NCBI GenBank assembly: GCA_943788095.1
Contig: CALSOZ010000006.1
Location: 45,559 to 109,558 of the forward strand
DNA from: an uncultured Flavobacteriaceae bacterium
Lineage (GTDB): Bacteria > Bacteroidota > Bacteroidia > Flavobacteriales > Flavobacteriaceae
Direction: 5' to 3'
Length of the DNA: 64,000 nucleotides
Positions 1 through 11,800 of the stretch are shown piece by piece. The notes under the pieces are model-generated. The model was not told the origin of the DNA, made no database searches, and worked only from the letters and a program-made list of their open reading frames with translations. The position numbers and the translations under genes were made by a program. Within the stretch, counting starts at the first letter, position 1, and every line of letters begins with the position of its first letter.

Positions 1-1
1 T

Positions 2-154
2 GAGGCAAAAGCTTGGGCCACCATTTGGTCGGCTGGACAAGGCGTGACCAATATTCATGACTCGCCTTCTGTGGCGGAGTTGATCGCTACTATGAAAACG
101 GAGTTTAAACAGGCCATCGAAGCTCAATACAAGCTTTTAGAAACGTATAAATAA
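2..154 (+). CDS. C-terminal fragment of nitronate monooxygenase / 2-nitropropane dioxygenase-like protein (truncated by window start)
   Basis: Open frame reading EAKAWATIWSAGQGVTNIHDSPSVAELIATMKTEFKQAIEAQYKLLETYK*; the WSAGQGV motif is typical of NMO C-termini. Confidence 0.6.
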   Translation, partial: EAKAWATIWSAGQGVTNIHDSPSVAELIATMKTEFKQAIEAQYKLLETYK

Positions 155-198
155 TTTTAATAAACGTGGAATTTTAAGCCTGTGAAAACAGCCTTTTT

Positions 199-1197
199 TT
201 AAGACGAATCTCGAACCGATAATGTAGAACTGACCACCACTTGCTGCATCTCTTTCGATTTGGTTCTAATGGACTCCACAATCATACGGGCTGCGGCATT
301 CCCGATCGTATAGCTGTGTTGGTTGATGGTCGTTAATTCTGGCGTAAGGTTGTGTGCCATCCGTTCACTGACATAACCAATAACCGCCACGTCCTTTGGA
401 ATCTGTTTTCCAGAAATCTTCACCGCTTTTAAGGCCGCCAAAGACGCATCGGTGTCCAAGGCAATAATCGCATCAACCGGATGGGCTTTTAAATACTCGG
501 ACATCACGGCACCTGCCTGCTTTTCGTCCGACTCCAAAATAGTAGGCGAAAAACCGCCAGCATTCATGGCTTTTAAATACCCCTGTGTCCGCTGTTTCCC
601 TACATTCAACTTATGAATGGTTGATAATAAAACAATATTTTTTCGATCTGAGCTTATCAGTTTTTGAGTCGCTTCCGACAAGGCCGTAAAATCATTGGTG
701 GTTACTTTTCCACAGTTGACAGATTCAATCACACGGTCAAACATCACAACCGATTTGCCATTTTCCATCACATTCGTAAAATGATCATAATTTTGTAAAC
801 TCTGTGTTTCTTCACAAACCGCTACTATAAAACCATCTACCACACCATTGGACAACATATTAAATGTCTCCACTTCCTTGGCATGTGATTCTTTGGTGAG
901 ACACACTATTATATTAAAATTCGTTTCCGAAATCAAACTTTCAATACCGTACAATGCACGTGCAAAAAAGCTGTTTTGAACACTCGGAATCACCACCGCA
1001 ATGGTATTGGTTTTCCCAGATTTGAGACCTACCGCAATTTTATTAGGTTGATAATTATGTAATTTCGCTAACTCTACAATCCGATTTTTGGTAGCATCAC
1101 TAATCTCGTGACTGTCTTTTAGTGCTTTTGAAATGGTTGAAATAGACACTCCTAAAATAGAAGATAATTGTTTTAATGTAATATTGGATCCCGCCAT
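199..1197 (-). CDS. LacI-family transcriptional regulator
   Basis: N-terminal HTH ITLKQLSSILGVSISTISKALKDSHEIS plus periplasmic-binding-like sensor domain; likely start MAGSNITLK at 1197. Confidence 0.9.
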   Translation of the reverse strand: MAGSNITLKQLSSILGVSISTISKALKDSHEISDATKNRIVELAKLHNYQPNKIAVGLKSGKTNTIAVVIPSVQNSFFARALYGIESLISETNFNIIVCLTKESHAKEVETFNMLSNGVVDGFIVAVCEETQSLQNYDHFTNVMENGKSVVMFDRVIESVNCGKVTTNDFTALSEATQKLISSDRKNIVLLSTIHKLNVGKQRTQGYLKAMNAGGFSPTILESDEKQAGAVMSEYLKAHPVDAIIALDTDASLAALKAVKISGKQIPKDVAVIGYVSERMAHNLTPELTTINQHSYTIGNAAARMIVESIRTKSKEMQQVVVSSTLSVRDSS

Positions 1198-1500
1198 ATA
1201 AGCAATGTAGTTATTGAAACCCAAATATACTATAAGCTTAGGTCTCAGCAAAATTTAATTAGTTATCAATACGTTTTCTAACGGAATTGTAAATTAAGAT
1301 TCGAGACCTATTCTTTCAATTTATAAAATTCAACTTTTTCAACCCCATAAATAGGTCTAATACTGTTTTTTGATACTTCAAATTCAGAGATGTATCCATC
1401 GCATATTTGTAGATCTAAAAATGGTTAATAAAACTAAATAGAGTCTCTAGTTTTATCAACTAAAATGGCGTAAGTTAATCTGTTTTTCTATAAGTTCTTG

Positions 1501-2857
1501 CTATTTTATTCTTTGAAATTCAATGAATACCCTAGTATTGCCCAATGTGGTTTTAAACATATATTCCCTACCCAAACCATCCGTAAATTGAGCCCACTCA
1601 CGAGACCCGCTTGATGTATAATCAAGCGTTTCATCAAGCCATAGCGTGTACCATGTACCTGAAGTCATAGACATCGTTCTTGAAGTGACATTAATCACAC
1701 CATTAGAAGACTTAAAATATCCTACAGTTCCATTCATTGTAATATCGTTGGTGACATTTCGTATCATCATTTGGTCTTTTCCTGAAAAATACAGCTCCCA
1801 TCCCCCATCAAAAGTCGTACTAACCCAATGGTGTAGTGGTCCATCAATCATTGATTTGGCTTCGATACTCGAAACCCCTGTTATTTTTTCCCAGTTTCCA
1901 GCATCGCTATTTGGGCTTGTATTGCTATTGGTTCCTGTGATATTTTTATAAAGACTTCCTTCATAAATTACAAGGTCGTTCGGATCATAAACACCGCCAT
2001 TGGTCGCATTTTGCCAAGCAGTATCAAAGCCGCCTGCTTGTAATTCGTGGGTCGTTTTCCAACGCGTATTGTCGTTTTGAAGTCGTATGTTTCCATTTCC
2101 GTTTGCTAGAATAATATTCCTTGTCAAATTGGCATCAAGCTCTGTTACGTTGGCACCTACTATTGTGTTTTCACTTCCTGTTAAGATGCCTTGACCGGTG
2201 TTAAATCCTATAACTGTGTTTTGTGTGTGTGGTTGGTCATGAAAACAGAACCGCTTCTGGAGGAGGCGTGCTGAGATTCATGTAAGGCGTCTGATAAAAA
2301 CAAAACGCAATGCTTTCAAATTTAGAAAGCGGGAGACTTAACCATTGTATGACCTCAATCGTATGGATTGTAGGTGTTACAAAAGGCTGTGCTAATGAGG
2401 GAACAACCACCGCCAATGGAGAATGGTTTTCTGTAATCTGAGACTTATAAATCAATTGACCGGAAGGGGTTGGTACTAACGCCCCATCGTTTGAAAGTTG
2501 AAGGGCAGCCGCATCTTGTAGATATAAATCCTTAGAAAGAACAAGCGTCCCCGACTCTATCATTAAGTCGTGTTTTAGTTCAAGTAATGTTTCAATAGAT
2601 ACCAAATCGGCGTTTTTTAATCTTAAGTTTGGTATTTGGAGTACCGTTTCAGAACTCTTAAGATGCTGTATATCCACTCCATTCAAATAAAGAACACCTT
2701 GTCCTGAAACAGAAGCATTGATAGTATTGATGGATTCTTGGGAGTTAAAAGTCGATTCGGATGAAGGCAATGAAAACACGGCGTCTTTAGCAACATACAG
2801 CTGAGCAAAACCAAAAAAGCTGCATAAAAATAAAAGTGAGGTGAGGTATTGACGCAT
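1501..2857 (-). CDS. Secreted/tail-fibre-like surface protein split by one apparent frameshift near 2240
   Basis: ORF 2237..2857 has a signal peptide (MRQYLTSLLFLCSFFGFAQ). The second frame continues as ...HTQNTVIGFNTGQGILTGSENTIVGANVTELDANLTRNIILANGNGNIRL..., a tail-fibre-like repeat, into ORF 1501..2127. Removing one T from the TTTT at about 2238 fuses the frames. Confidence 0.6.
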
Positions 2858-3610
2858 GTATTATTTGGGTATATTATGCAGCGAAGTTCAATAATAGATC
2901 CGTGACCTGAAAGCACTATGTAACAAACGGCTAATTAACGTAAGGAAAGGGGTTGTTTTAGGAACGAACGGTTTTATTTCTTGTGTTCGTTAGTAGAAAA
3001 TTTTCTAAATCATGAACTTTAGGCAGATAGGCATTCCGAACCAATCCCTGTGGATATAGGAGACAGGCTTAGTTGGGTAACAAACACATAACCCTAAAAA
3101 ACCCGTCCAAATAAATGAACGGGTTTCACCTAGAAAAATGCTAGGACACGTATTGACCCCACATAATAAATACGCGCAAAAAACTACATTATACATTATA
3201 AGAAAATGAGGACTATAAATCCTTACATAATATAGGAAAGCATAAGTTCGTGATTAGATGCCTAAACAAAAAATGTCGTGTAACAAACGGCTAATTGATG
3301 TATTTAAGTAAGGTAATTGTGTATGGAACGGTTTTTTTGTTGGAAATTTATACGCAACGTGCTCCTAAGGTTTTGTAAATGAATTTTTAGAATGCATCGG
3401 AATTTCACATTCGCTATGCTTGTCTTGCTGTCCAAACGTACCCTATATTACTAAATTGGTTCAGCATCTGGTGGAGGGACGGTATCAAGAAAGGCGAGGT
3501 TCGTTTAAACTTCTATAAACGCATCAATAAAGTAGAAAGTCTTTACAACGATCACTCTCCACTCATCACTTATCACTTAAAAACTCACAACACCAAAAGG
3601 ATCAAGAACA

Positions 3611-5662
3611 TTAGCTAACTTTCAAACCATTCGTAGTTTCATGAGCGGCATCGGGACTGACAAAAACCAACTTACCCTCAGGAGTTTCGGTCATTAAAAT
3701 CATCCCTTGACTTTCAACGCCACGCAAGGCACGAGGCGCTAAATTGATCAGCACAGTTACACGTTTACCAACCACCTCTTCAGCTGTAAATGTCTCGGCA
3801 ATCCCAGACACAATGGTGCGAACATCCACGCCTGTATCGACTTGAAGTACCAGTAATTTTTTTGCTTTAGGCATTTTTTCGGCCGAAATAATCGTTCCCA
3901 CTCGAATGTCTAACTTTGAAAAATCTTCAAAAGAAACGGTTTCTTTTTGAGGCTCTACCACTTTTTTGGCGAGGAGATTCGCTAATTTGCTTTGAGCTAA
4001 TTTTTCCAACTGAAATTCAATTTCTGAGTCTTCAATTTTTGCAAATAAGAGCGAGGCTTCACCAATTTGATGGGATGGTTTTAACAAGGAATCTCCCCCT
4101 TGAACTGAAGTCCAAGTTGGCGATTCTAAACGAAGCATGGTTTTTAATTTTTTGGAAGACCATGGTAAAAAGGGCTCGGACACCACAGCCAAAGCCGCTG
4201 CGATTTGAAGCGCCACATACAGAATCGTTTGTACGCGTTCAGGATCTGTTTTGATCGCTTTCCAAGGTTCTTCATCGGCCAAATATTTATTTCCAAGTCG
4301 CGCCAAATTCATCAATTCCTGACTGGCTTCACGAAAACGGTAACGCTCGATCGAGTTTGATAAAATTGCTGGATACGACTTTACTTTTTCTAAGGTGTCT
4401 GTATCGATCGGTGACAACGCATTCGGACTTGGTACACTACCGTTGTAATATTTATTGGTCAATACGAGAACTCGGTTGATGAAATTTCCAAAAATAGCGA
4501 CCAATTCGTTATTATTTCGCGCTTGAAAGTCTTTCCACGTAAAATCGTTGTCTTTTGTTTCTGGTGCAGTGGCGGTTAAAACATACCGCAATACATCTTG
4601 TTTTTCAGGAAATTCTTTTAAATACTCGGGCAACCAAACTGCCCAGTTTTTGGAGGTGGATAGTTTTTGACCTTCTAAGTTTAAAAATTCGTTGGCGGGT
4701 ATATTTTCAGGAAGAATATAACTGCCTTCTGCTTTGAGCATCGCAGGAAAAATAATACAGTGAAATACAATATTGTCTTTTCCTATAAAATGAACTAAAG
4801 TGGTGTCATTATCTTTCCAATACGGTTCCCAATCCTTGCCTTCGCGTTGAGCCCATTCCTTGGTGGACGAGATGTAACCGATTGGCGCATCAAACCATAC
4901 ATATAGGACTTTTCCATCGCCGCCTTCCACAGGCACTGGAATGCCCCAATCCAAATCTCGAGTCACCGCACGAGGTCGCAGACCGTCGTCAATCCACGAT
5001 TTGCATTGGCCATACACATTGGGTTTCCAGTCGGCTTTATGACCTTCTAAAATCCATTCTTTTAAAAATGCTTCGTGTTTATCAAGCGGTAAAAACCAGT
5101 GTTTTGTTTCTTTTAGGGTTGGCGTTGCCCCTGTAATGGCAGATTTTGGTTGTATCAAATCCGACGCATTATGAGAGGTTCCACAAGCTTCACATTGATC
5201 GCCATAACTTTCTTCATTGCCACATTTTGGGCAAGTACCTACGACAAATCGATCGGCCAAAAACTGCTCGGCTTCTGCATCGTACAACTGTGCATTTGTT
5301 TCTTCAATAAATTCGCCTTTATCATACAATGTTTTAAAAAATTCAGAAGCGGTTTCATGATGAATTTTTGCAGAGGTTCTGGAATAATTATCAAACGAAA
5401 TCCCAAAGTCTTCAAATGACGTTTTGATGTTTGCATGAAAATGATCCACAATATCTTGAGGCGTCACCCCTTCCTTTTTTGCTTTAATGGTTATGGGCAC
5501 CCCATGTTCATCACTTCCACAAATGAAAGCCACATCATGCCCTTGCAAGCGCAAGTAGCGCGCATAGATATCGGCAGGCACATAGACCCCGGCCAAATGC
5601 CCAATATGAATGGATCCATTGGTATATGGTAAAGCGGCAGTTATGGTAAAACGTTTTGACAT
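3611..5662 (-). CDS. metG: Methionyl-tRNA synthetase with C-terminal tRNA-binding domain
   Basis: [31 protein letters not shown], zinc knuckle [19 protein letters not shown]-terminal [25 protein letters not shown]. Confidence 0.97.
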   Translation of the reverse strand: MSKRFTITAALPYTNGSIHIGHLAGVYVPADIYARYLRLQGHDVAFICGSDEHGVPITIKAKKEGVTPQDIVDHFHANIKTSFEDFGISFDNYSRTSAKIHHETASEFFKTLYDKGEFIEETNAQLYDAEAEQFLADRFVVGTCPKCGNEESYGDQCEACGTSHNASDLIQPKSAITGATPTLKETKHWFLPLDKHEAFLKEWILEGHKADWKPNVYGQCKSWIDDGLRPRAVTRDLDWGIPVPVEGGDGKVLYVWFDAPIGYISSTKEWAQREGKDWEPYWKDNDTTLVHFIGKDNIVFHCIIFPAMLKAEGSYILPENIPANEFLNLEGQKLSTSKNWAVWLPEYLKEFPEKQDVLRYVLTATAPETKDNDFTWKDFQARNNNELVAIFGNFINRVLVLTNKYYNGSVPSPNALSPIDTDTLEKVKSYPAILSNSIERYRFREASQELMNLARLGNKYLADEEPWKAIKTDPERVQTILYVALQIAAALAVVSEPFLPWSSKKLKTMLRLESPTWTSVQGGDSLLKPSHQIGEASLLFAKIEDSEIEFQLEKLAQSKLANLLAKKVVEPQKETVSFEDFSKLDIRVGTIISAEKMPKAKKLLVLQVDTGVDVRTIVSGIAETFTAEEVVGKRVTVLINLAPRALRGVESQGMILMTETPEGKLVFVSPDAAHETTNGLKVS

Positions 5663-5871
5663 TGTGTGTGAATTATGCAGGCAAAAATACACAATATTAC
5701 GTCCAATTTGAAACAGAATTTTGGAGAAATTGCTATCTTTACAAAAAGCCCTTCAAAATGACTCTTAATACTTTAATATGGTGCCTTTTAATGGTGATCT
5801 ATTCATGTCCAAACAAGACGCTTATGAAACACTCTAAAAAACAGCCTTCTTCCATACTTAATTCTTCTAAA

Positions 5872-6783
5872 ATGATCCGTCCACAATATTTAAAAGCTGG
5901 AGACACCGTGGCCATTGTTGCCACTGCAAGCATTTTAAAAAAAGACGCCGAAGTAATTCAAAAAACCAAAACCCTTCTGAATAGTTGGGGGCTAAAGGTC
6001 CTCTTTAGCGACCACCTTGAAACAAAAGCCAATCATTTTGCAGGCACAGACAAACAGCGGATAAGCGACTTACAAAAAGCCTTAGACCACCCAAATATCA
6101 AAGCCATTTGGTGTGCACGCGGCGGCTATGGCACACTCAGAATTATAGATGATTTAGATTTTGAAGGCTTTAAAAACCATCCCAAATGGGTCGTTGGCTA
6201 CTCCGATGTGACCGTCTTGCATAATGCCTTAAACAATATGGGCTACGAAAGTCTGCACGCCATGATGTGCATCAACCTAACAGAAGATCAAGATGCCATA
6301 AAACCCTCCGTTGAAACTTTAAAAGCAGCCCTTTTTGGGCAGCTAAAAAGCTATGAAATTGATGGACATTCGGACAATAAAGTTGGTACCGCTAGCGGAC
6401 AACTTGTGGGTGGAAACCTCTCGTTATTAACCGCTACATTGGGCAGTAAAACCAGTCTTGACACCAACGGTAAAATTATTTTTATTGAAGAAATTGGCGA
6501 ACATAAGTACCATATCGATCGGCAATTACATAGCTTAAAACGTGCAGGCTATTTTGACCATTGTGCTGGGGTTCTCATTGGCGACATGAGTCAACTCAAA
6601 ACGAACTCGCCGGCTTGGGGGCACTCTATTGAAACGTTGATTTTGAATGTGCTAAAAGACACCTCTGTTCCGGTTGGATTTGGATTTCCAGCAGGGCATG
6701 AGTTAGAGAACCGCGCCCTTTATTTTGGACGTACTATTGAACTCCATGTGACCAAATCAAAAATACGGGTCCTATATTTATAG
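5872..6783 (+). CDS. LD-carboxypeptidase (muramoyltetrapeptide carboxypeptidase, S66)
   Basis: LKAGDTVAIVATAS, WCARGGYGTLRIIDDLDF, GGNLSLL, FIEEIGEHKYHIDRQLHSL. Confidence 0.92.
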   Translation: MIRPQYLKAGDTVAIVATASILKKDAEVIQKTKTLLNSWGLKVLFSDHLETKANHFAGTDKQRISDLQKALDHPNIKAIWCARGGYGTLRIIDDLDFEGFKNHPKWVVGYSDVTVLHNALNNMGYESLHAMMCINLTEDQDAIKPSVETLKAALFGQLKSYEIDGHSDNKVGTASGQLVGGNLSLLTATLGSKTSLDTNGKIIFIEEIGEHKYHIDRQLHSLKRAGYFDHCAGVLIGDMSQLKTNSPAWGHSIETLILNVLKDTSVPVGFGFPAGHELENRALYFGRTIELHVTKSKIRVLYL

Positions 6784-6806
6784 AGTAATTATTTAAGTTT
6801 TTTACT

Positions 6807-7127
6807 ATGCTATCAAACACTCCACCACCACCTTATTATGCGGTGATTTTTAGCTCTCTTAGAACTAAAAACAACGACAACTATGCTGAAACAAATGCCC
6901 TTATGAATCAGCTCGCACTTAAACAAGATGGTTTCCTGGGCATGGAGGAAGCCCGCTCAGAAATTGGTGTTGCTATTTCTTATTGGTCTGATTTAGAAGC
7001 CATCAAAAAATGGAAAGAAAATTTAGCGCATAAAGAGGCGCAAGAAAAAGGTCAACAACTCTGGTATAGCCAGTACAAAGTCCGTATTGCCAAAGTAGAA
7101 CGTGAATATGAGTTTTTGAAAAAATAA
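6807..7127 (+). CDS. Antibiotic biosynthesis monooxygenase (ABM-like) domain protein
   Basis: YYAVIFSSLRT...QDGFLGMEEARSEIGVAISYWSDLEAIKKWKENLAHKEAQEKG. Confidence 0.85.
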   Translation: MLSNTPPPPYYAVIFSSLRTKNNDNYAETNALMNQLALKQDGFLGMEEARSEIGVAISYWSDLEAIKKWKENLAHKEAQEKGQQLWYSQYKVRIAKVEREYEFLKK

Positions 7128-7139
7128 ACAAAATTTCCA

Positions 7140-7499
7140 ATGTCTGATATCTACAATCGTGGTGTTTTTGGAGAACGGTTGGCAGTCGATTATTTGATCT
7201 CGAAAGGGTATAAAATTTTGGTGCAGAATTATCGCTTTCAAAAAGCAGAAGTTGATATATTGGCACAAAAAGAGTCTTGTTTGGTGGCGATACAAGTGAA
7301 AACACGAAGCTCAACAGACTTTGGATCTCCTGAAGAGTTTTTAAAACCCGCCCAAATACAACGCATCATTAAGGCAGTCGATCATTTTGTAGTCTCAAAG
7401 GATTTAGACTTGGAAGTTCAGTTTGATATTATTGCGATTATACTTTCCTCTAAAACACCAAAAATAGAGCATATTGAAAATGCATTTTATCACTTTTGA
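7140..7499 (+). CDS. YraN/UPF0102 family endonuclease-like protein
   Basis: GVFGERLAVDYLISKGYKILVQNYRFQKAEVDILAQ...VKTRSS. Confidence 0.92.
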   Translation: MSDIYNRGVFGERLAVDYLISKGYKILVQNYRFQKAEVDILAQKESCLVAIQVKTRSSTDFGSPEEFLKPAQIQRIIKAVDHFVVSKDLDLEVQFDIIAIILSSKTPKIEHIENAFYHF

Positions 7500-8800
7500 T
7501 CTAATACACTTGTAAGATCTTTTAAAAGATAGGGCTTGGATGTGATGGCTTTATTGGCATCTAATATAAAATAACTCGGGGTGGCTTCAACGACATACCG
7601 TTTTGGAAGGTCATTTTCCCATTTACCTTCTGCGAGTACATGTGTAAACTTCGGCCACTGTTTGATCATCTCTTGCCATTTTTCAGTCGTTTTTTCCAAA
7701 CCTACTGCAATCACTTTAAGGTCTTTTTCGGGATGAGATAAAAAATAGGAATAAACTTCAGGAAGTTCATTTAAACAATGGCCACAGTCGCTACTCCAAA
7801 AAATCAACAGATAGTTGGTAGCATCGTCTAAATCATACAGAGATGTTTGATTCTCAATCAAAAAATCTGGGGCTTTAACGCCAATTGCAACTCGAACAAA
7901 ATCTTCTAATTTCACAACTTGATCTAAGTCCTTTAATTGGTGGGCCAATGGCAATATATAGGTCTTGGTGAGATAAACAGCCAAGAATTCTAGTTGAGAG
8001 GCTATCAAAAAATCCTTTAGGGCGACTAAACTCGTGAGTTGAAATTCAGGTTTGGCGATTGAAAACTGCTGGCATACGGCATCAACATTGGCCTTAAAAT
8101 CTTGAAAAGAAGGCGTTTTTGACGTGTGCAGTTGAAGGATATAGTTAAACGACTTATCGATCAAAAAATTCGAGCTTTGAAGCACTGAATCTTGAAAATC
8201 AATGGCCTTAAAATAATGCGCTTTGACATTCTGTGTATAGGTATTAGCATCTTCGGGATTGGAAGGGATATACGGCTGGCTGGCGGTTATAAACTGTGCT
8301 GCAATGGTTCCTTTAGAAAGGGCCGTATAGGTCTTTTGAATACTGTCAATTTTTTGAGAACGCAGCTTATACAATTGAGAATCCATGGGCGATTTTGAAT
8401 ACATTTGCAGCAACTCCTTTTGAGCAGCGTTGATGGCTTGAGTATATGAGTGAAACAGTTGATTTTCTTTAGAATCTATAAATTCAACGCCTGAATCCAT
8501 ATCGAAATTAAAAACAACATCTTCGTTTGCATCGTATATAAATTCAAAATTATGATCGGCTTGTGGCAGAGCATACACTAGCCTGTAAATCCCTGATGGA
8601 ACAGACGCATCAAGCTCAATTTGCATATCTCCTTGTGCATTGACGGTGCCATAACTTACATAGTCAGAACTGCCCCCTGAGAGATGGTACAACATCGTAG
8701 TTTTAAATTCATTTGGGGGTGAAAACGTGCCTTTAATTTGGAGTTGAGAGAAGCCCAAAAATGGAAGCATTACACTAAAACAAAAAAGGTGTTTAATCAT
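7490..8800 (-). CDS. Thioredoxin-fold (TlpA/DUF4369-like) secreted protein
   Basis: Signal peptide; LLIFWSSDCGHCLNELPEVYSYF thioredoxin-like active site. Confidence 0.8.
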   Translation of the reverse strand: MIKHLFCFSVMLPFLGFSQLQIKGTFSPPNEFKTTMLYHLSGGSSDYVSYGTVNAQGDMQIELDASVPSGIYRLVYALPQADHNFEFIYDANEDVVFNFDMDSGVEFIDSKENQLFHSYTQAINAAQKELLQMYSKSPMDSQLYKLRSQKIDSIQKTYTALSKGTIAAQFITASQPYIPSNPEDANTYTQNVKAHYFKAIDFQDSVLQSSNFLIDKSFNYILQLHTSKTPSFQDFKANVDAVCQQFSIAKPEFQLTSLVALKDFLIASQLEFLAVYLTKTYILPLAHQLKDLDQVVKLEDFVRVAIGVKAPDFLIENQTSLYDLDDATNYLLIFWSSDCGHCLNELPEVYSYFLSHPEKDLKVIAVGLEKTTEKWQEMIKQWPKFTHVLAEGKWENDLPKRYVVEATPSYFILDANKAITSKPYLLKDLTSVLDQK

Positions 8801-8855
8801 GAGGTTAAGTGTTTTGTAGATTCAAATATAATCATCTTCAAAAGAAAACCAATAG

Positions 8856-11800
8856 TTATGCCAAAATAGGTCTCAAAGCTTCTAAACCTTGTTGAACGGA
8901 CCGAATATCTGAGAAGCTCATTAACAATCGCAGTCCCATGCGCATTCGTTTTTCTTTGACGGTACAGGATTGTGGGTGTGTTTGTACGTATTGTAATACT
9001 TTTGAAAAATGAATGCTTTGATAGAAACGACTCTCTTGATCACTCACAAAATAACCAACCATTTTTTGCTGTTTCAGTACTATTTTTTCAAATCCTAAGT
9101 TCGTTGCCAACCACTTAATTCGAACACTGTCTAAAAGATCCACAACTTGCGTTGGCACCGCTCCAAATCGATCAATTAAATCCCGTTCAAACACCTGCAA
9201 TTCATCTTCATTTTTCAAGGTGTTTAGTTGGGTATAAAGACTTAATCGCTCTGTGATATTATTGATGTAATCATCAGGAAATAAAAGTGAAAAATCCGTG
9301 TCAATCGTCACGTCTCTTACAAATTCTTTGGTATTTATATCTTCATTATAAAGGCTCTTAAACTCTGTTTCTTTGAGTTCTTCAATGGCTTCATTTAGAA
9401 TTTTTTGATAGGTTTCAAACCCAATATCATTGATGAATCCACTTTGTTCACCGCCTAATAAATCACCCGCACCTCGAATTTCTAAATCTTTCATAGCAAT
9501 ATTAAATCCACTGCCCAGCGCGGTGTATTGTTCTAGGGCCGAAATTCGTTTGCGTGCCTCATCGGTCATGGCATGGAAATCTGGGGTAATGAAATAGCAA
9601 AAAGCTTTCTTGTTACTTCGTCCTACACGGCCTCGCATTTGGTGCAAATCACTCAGCCCAAAGTTATTGGCATTATTGATAAAAATCGTGTTGGCATTTG
9701 GCACATCCAACCCACTTTCAACAATAGTCGTACTGACCAAAACATCAAATTCTCCACTCATAAAATCGAGCATCAATTGTTCAAGTTTTCGTCCTTCCAT
9801 TTGTCCATGACCCACCCGAATTTTTGCGTCTGGCACCAAGCGTTGCAACAGCCCTGCAACTTCTTTAATGTTTTCAATACGATTATGAATAAAATAGACT
9901 TGCCCAGCCCGTTGAATTTCATATTGAATGGCATCTCGAATGGTTTCTTCATTCAATCGGATCACGATACTTTCAATCGGGAAACGGTTGGGTGGTGGCG
10001 TTGTAATCACCGATAAATCACGAGCCGCCATTAAACTAAATTGAAGCGTTCTCGGGATGGGTGTTGCAGTGAGCGTGAGCACATCTACGTTGTCTTTGAG
10101 AGTTTTGAGTTTTTCTTTAACAGCAACTCCAAATTTTTGTTCTTCATCGACAATCAACAATCCTAAATCTTTAAAAACAACAGATTTACTAACGAGCTGA
10201 TGCGTTCCAATGATGATATCTAAACGTCCTGACTCCAAGCTCTCCAAAGTCTCTTTTCGTTGTTTGGTCGTTTTAAAACGGTTGATATGATCCACCGTAA
10301 CGGGGAAGTCTTTTAAACGCGCTTTAAAGGTTTTGGCATGCTGAAACGCCAAGATGGTGGTTGGGACTAAAACGGCGACCTGTTTGCCGTTATCCACCGC
10401 TTTAAAAGCGGCTCTTAGCGCCACTTCTGTTTTTCCAAATCCAACATCTCCACAAATCAAACGATCCATCGGGCGTTCACTTTCCATATCAGCTTTGATA
10501 TCGGCCGTCGCCGTCACTTGATCAGGAGTATCTTCAAACACAAACGAGGCTTCTAATTCGAGTTGCATAGACGTGTCTGGTTTGTATTGAAATCCCGTTT
10601 CAAGTTTCCGTTTTGCATAGAGTTTAATCAGATTAAACGCAATTTCTTTGACTCTTGTTTTGGTCTTTTGTTTTAAGACTTTCCAAGCTTTACTACCTAA
10701 CTTATAAACTTTTGGAGTTTTTCCATCTTTACCATTAAATTTAGTAATTTTATGAAGTGCATGAATGCTCAGATATAAAATATCGCGTTCGCCGTAAAAC
10801 AGCTTGATGGCTTCTTGTTTTTTACCCTCTACATCAATTTTTTGTAAGCCTCCAAACTTTCCAATACCGTGGTCAATGTGAGTGATAAAATCGCCTATTT
10901 CGAGTTTGGTTAATTCTTGAAGGGTGATGGATTGCTTTTTGGAAAACCCGTTTTTAAGGTGAAATTTATGATACCGCTCAAATATTTGGTGATCGGTATA
11001 ACACACAATTTTTTTATCATGATCGATAAACCCTTGGTATAAGGATAATACAATGGTTTGACATTGCACGGCTTCGTCGACCGTTTCAAAAATATCGTAA
11101 AATCGTTGCGCTTGTTGGGCATTCGAACAACATATATAATTTTTATAACCCGAATCGTGGTGTGAATTTAAGTCCTCAATAATTAGATTAAACTGCTTGT
11201 TAAATGAGGGTTGAGGACTCACCTCAACTTCCAGATGATTTTCAGCCTTGGAGACTAATACAGGACTACTCCCAAATTCAACGACTGAAAAATCTAAGAG
11301 TTGTGATTTAAAATGCTCTGGGGTGCAAAACAAATCTTCAGGTCGACTGTGATTTAAGGTTTTAGAAAGCTGCTCATAGGCTTCCTTTGCTTTTATTTGA
11401 AGTGCTTCCGTTTTCGACAACAGTCCTTTAATATCTTTGGCAAAAATCACTGTGTTCGAGGAACTATACTCTAAAAAACTTTGACGCGTTTCGTTGCGTA
11501 ACTTATGCTCAATATTGGGGATGATTTGAAGCTTTTTAAGAGGTTTTATAGATAACTGCGATTCAATATCAAAGGTGCGAATGCTATCGACTTCATCCCC
11601 AAAAAACTCAATTCTATAAGGTTCGTCGTGCGAAAATGAAAACACATCTACGATCCCACCACGAACCGAAAATTCTCCAGGTTCAGTCACAAAATCGACT
11701 CGTTTAAAATGGTATTCAAAAAGAACTTCATTGAAAAAATCAAGGACAAGTGTTTCCCCAACAGCCACTCTAAAGGTGGATTTTTCGAGTTCTTTTCTAG

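Noticed and set aside
3433-3618. Open + frame ending ...[53 protein letters not shown]
   Set aside because: Mostly low-complexity CACTCATCACTTATCACTT sequence, no start codon and no recognisable family; overlaps the end of metG.
3916-5632. Several + strand ORFs antisense to metG
   Set aside because: Fully overlapped by a conserved gene, with no domains or initiation signals.
7003-7314. Two overlapping - strand ORFs over the ABM and YraN genes
   Set aside because: Antisense to conserved coding sequence; compositional artefacts.
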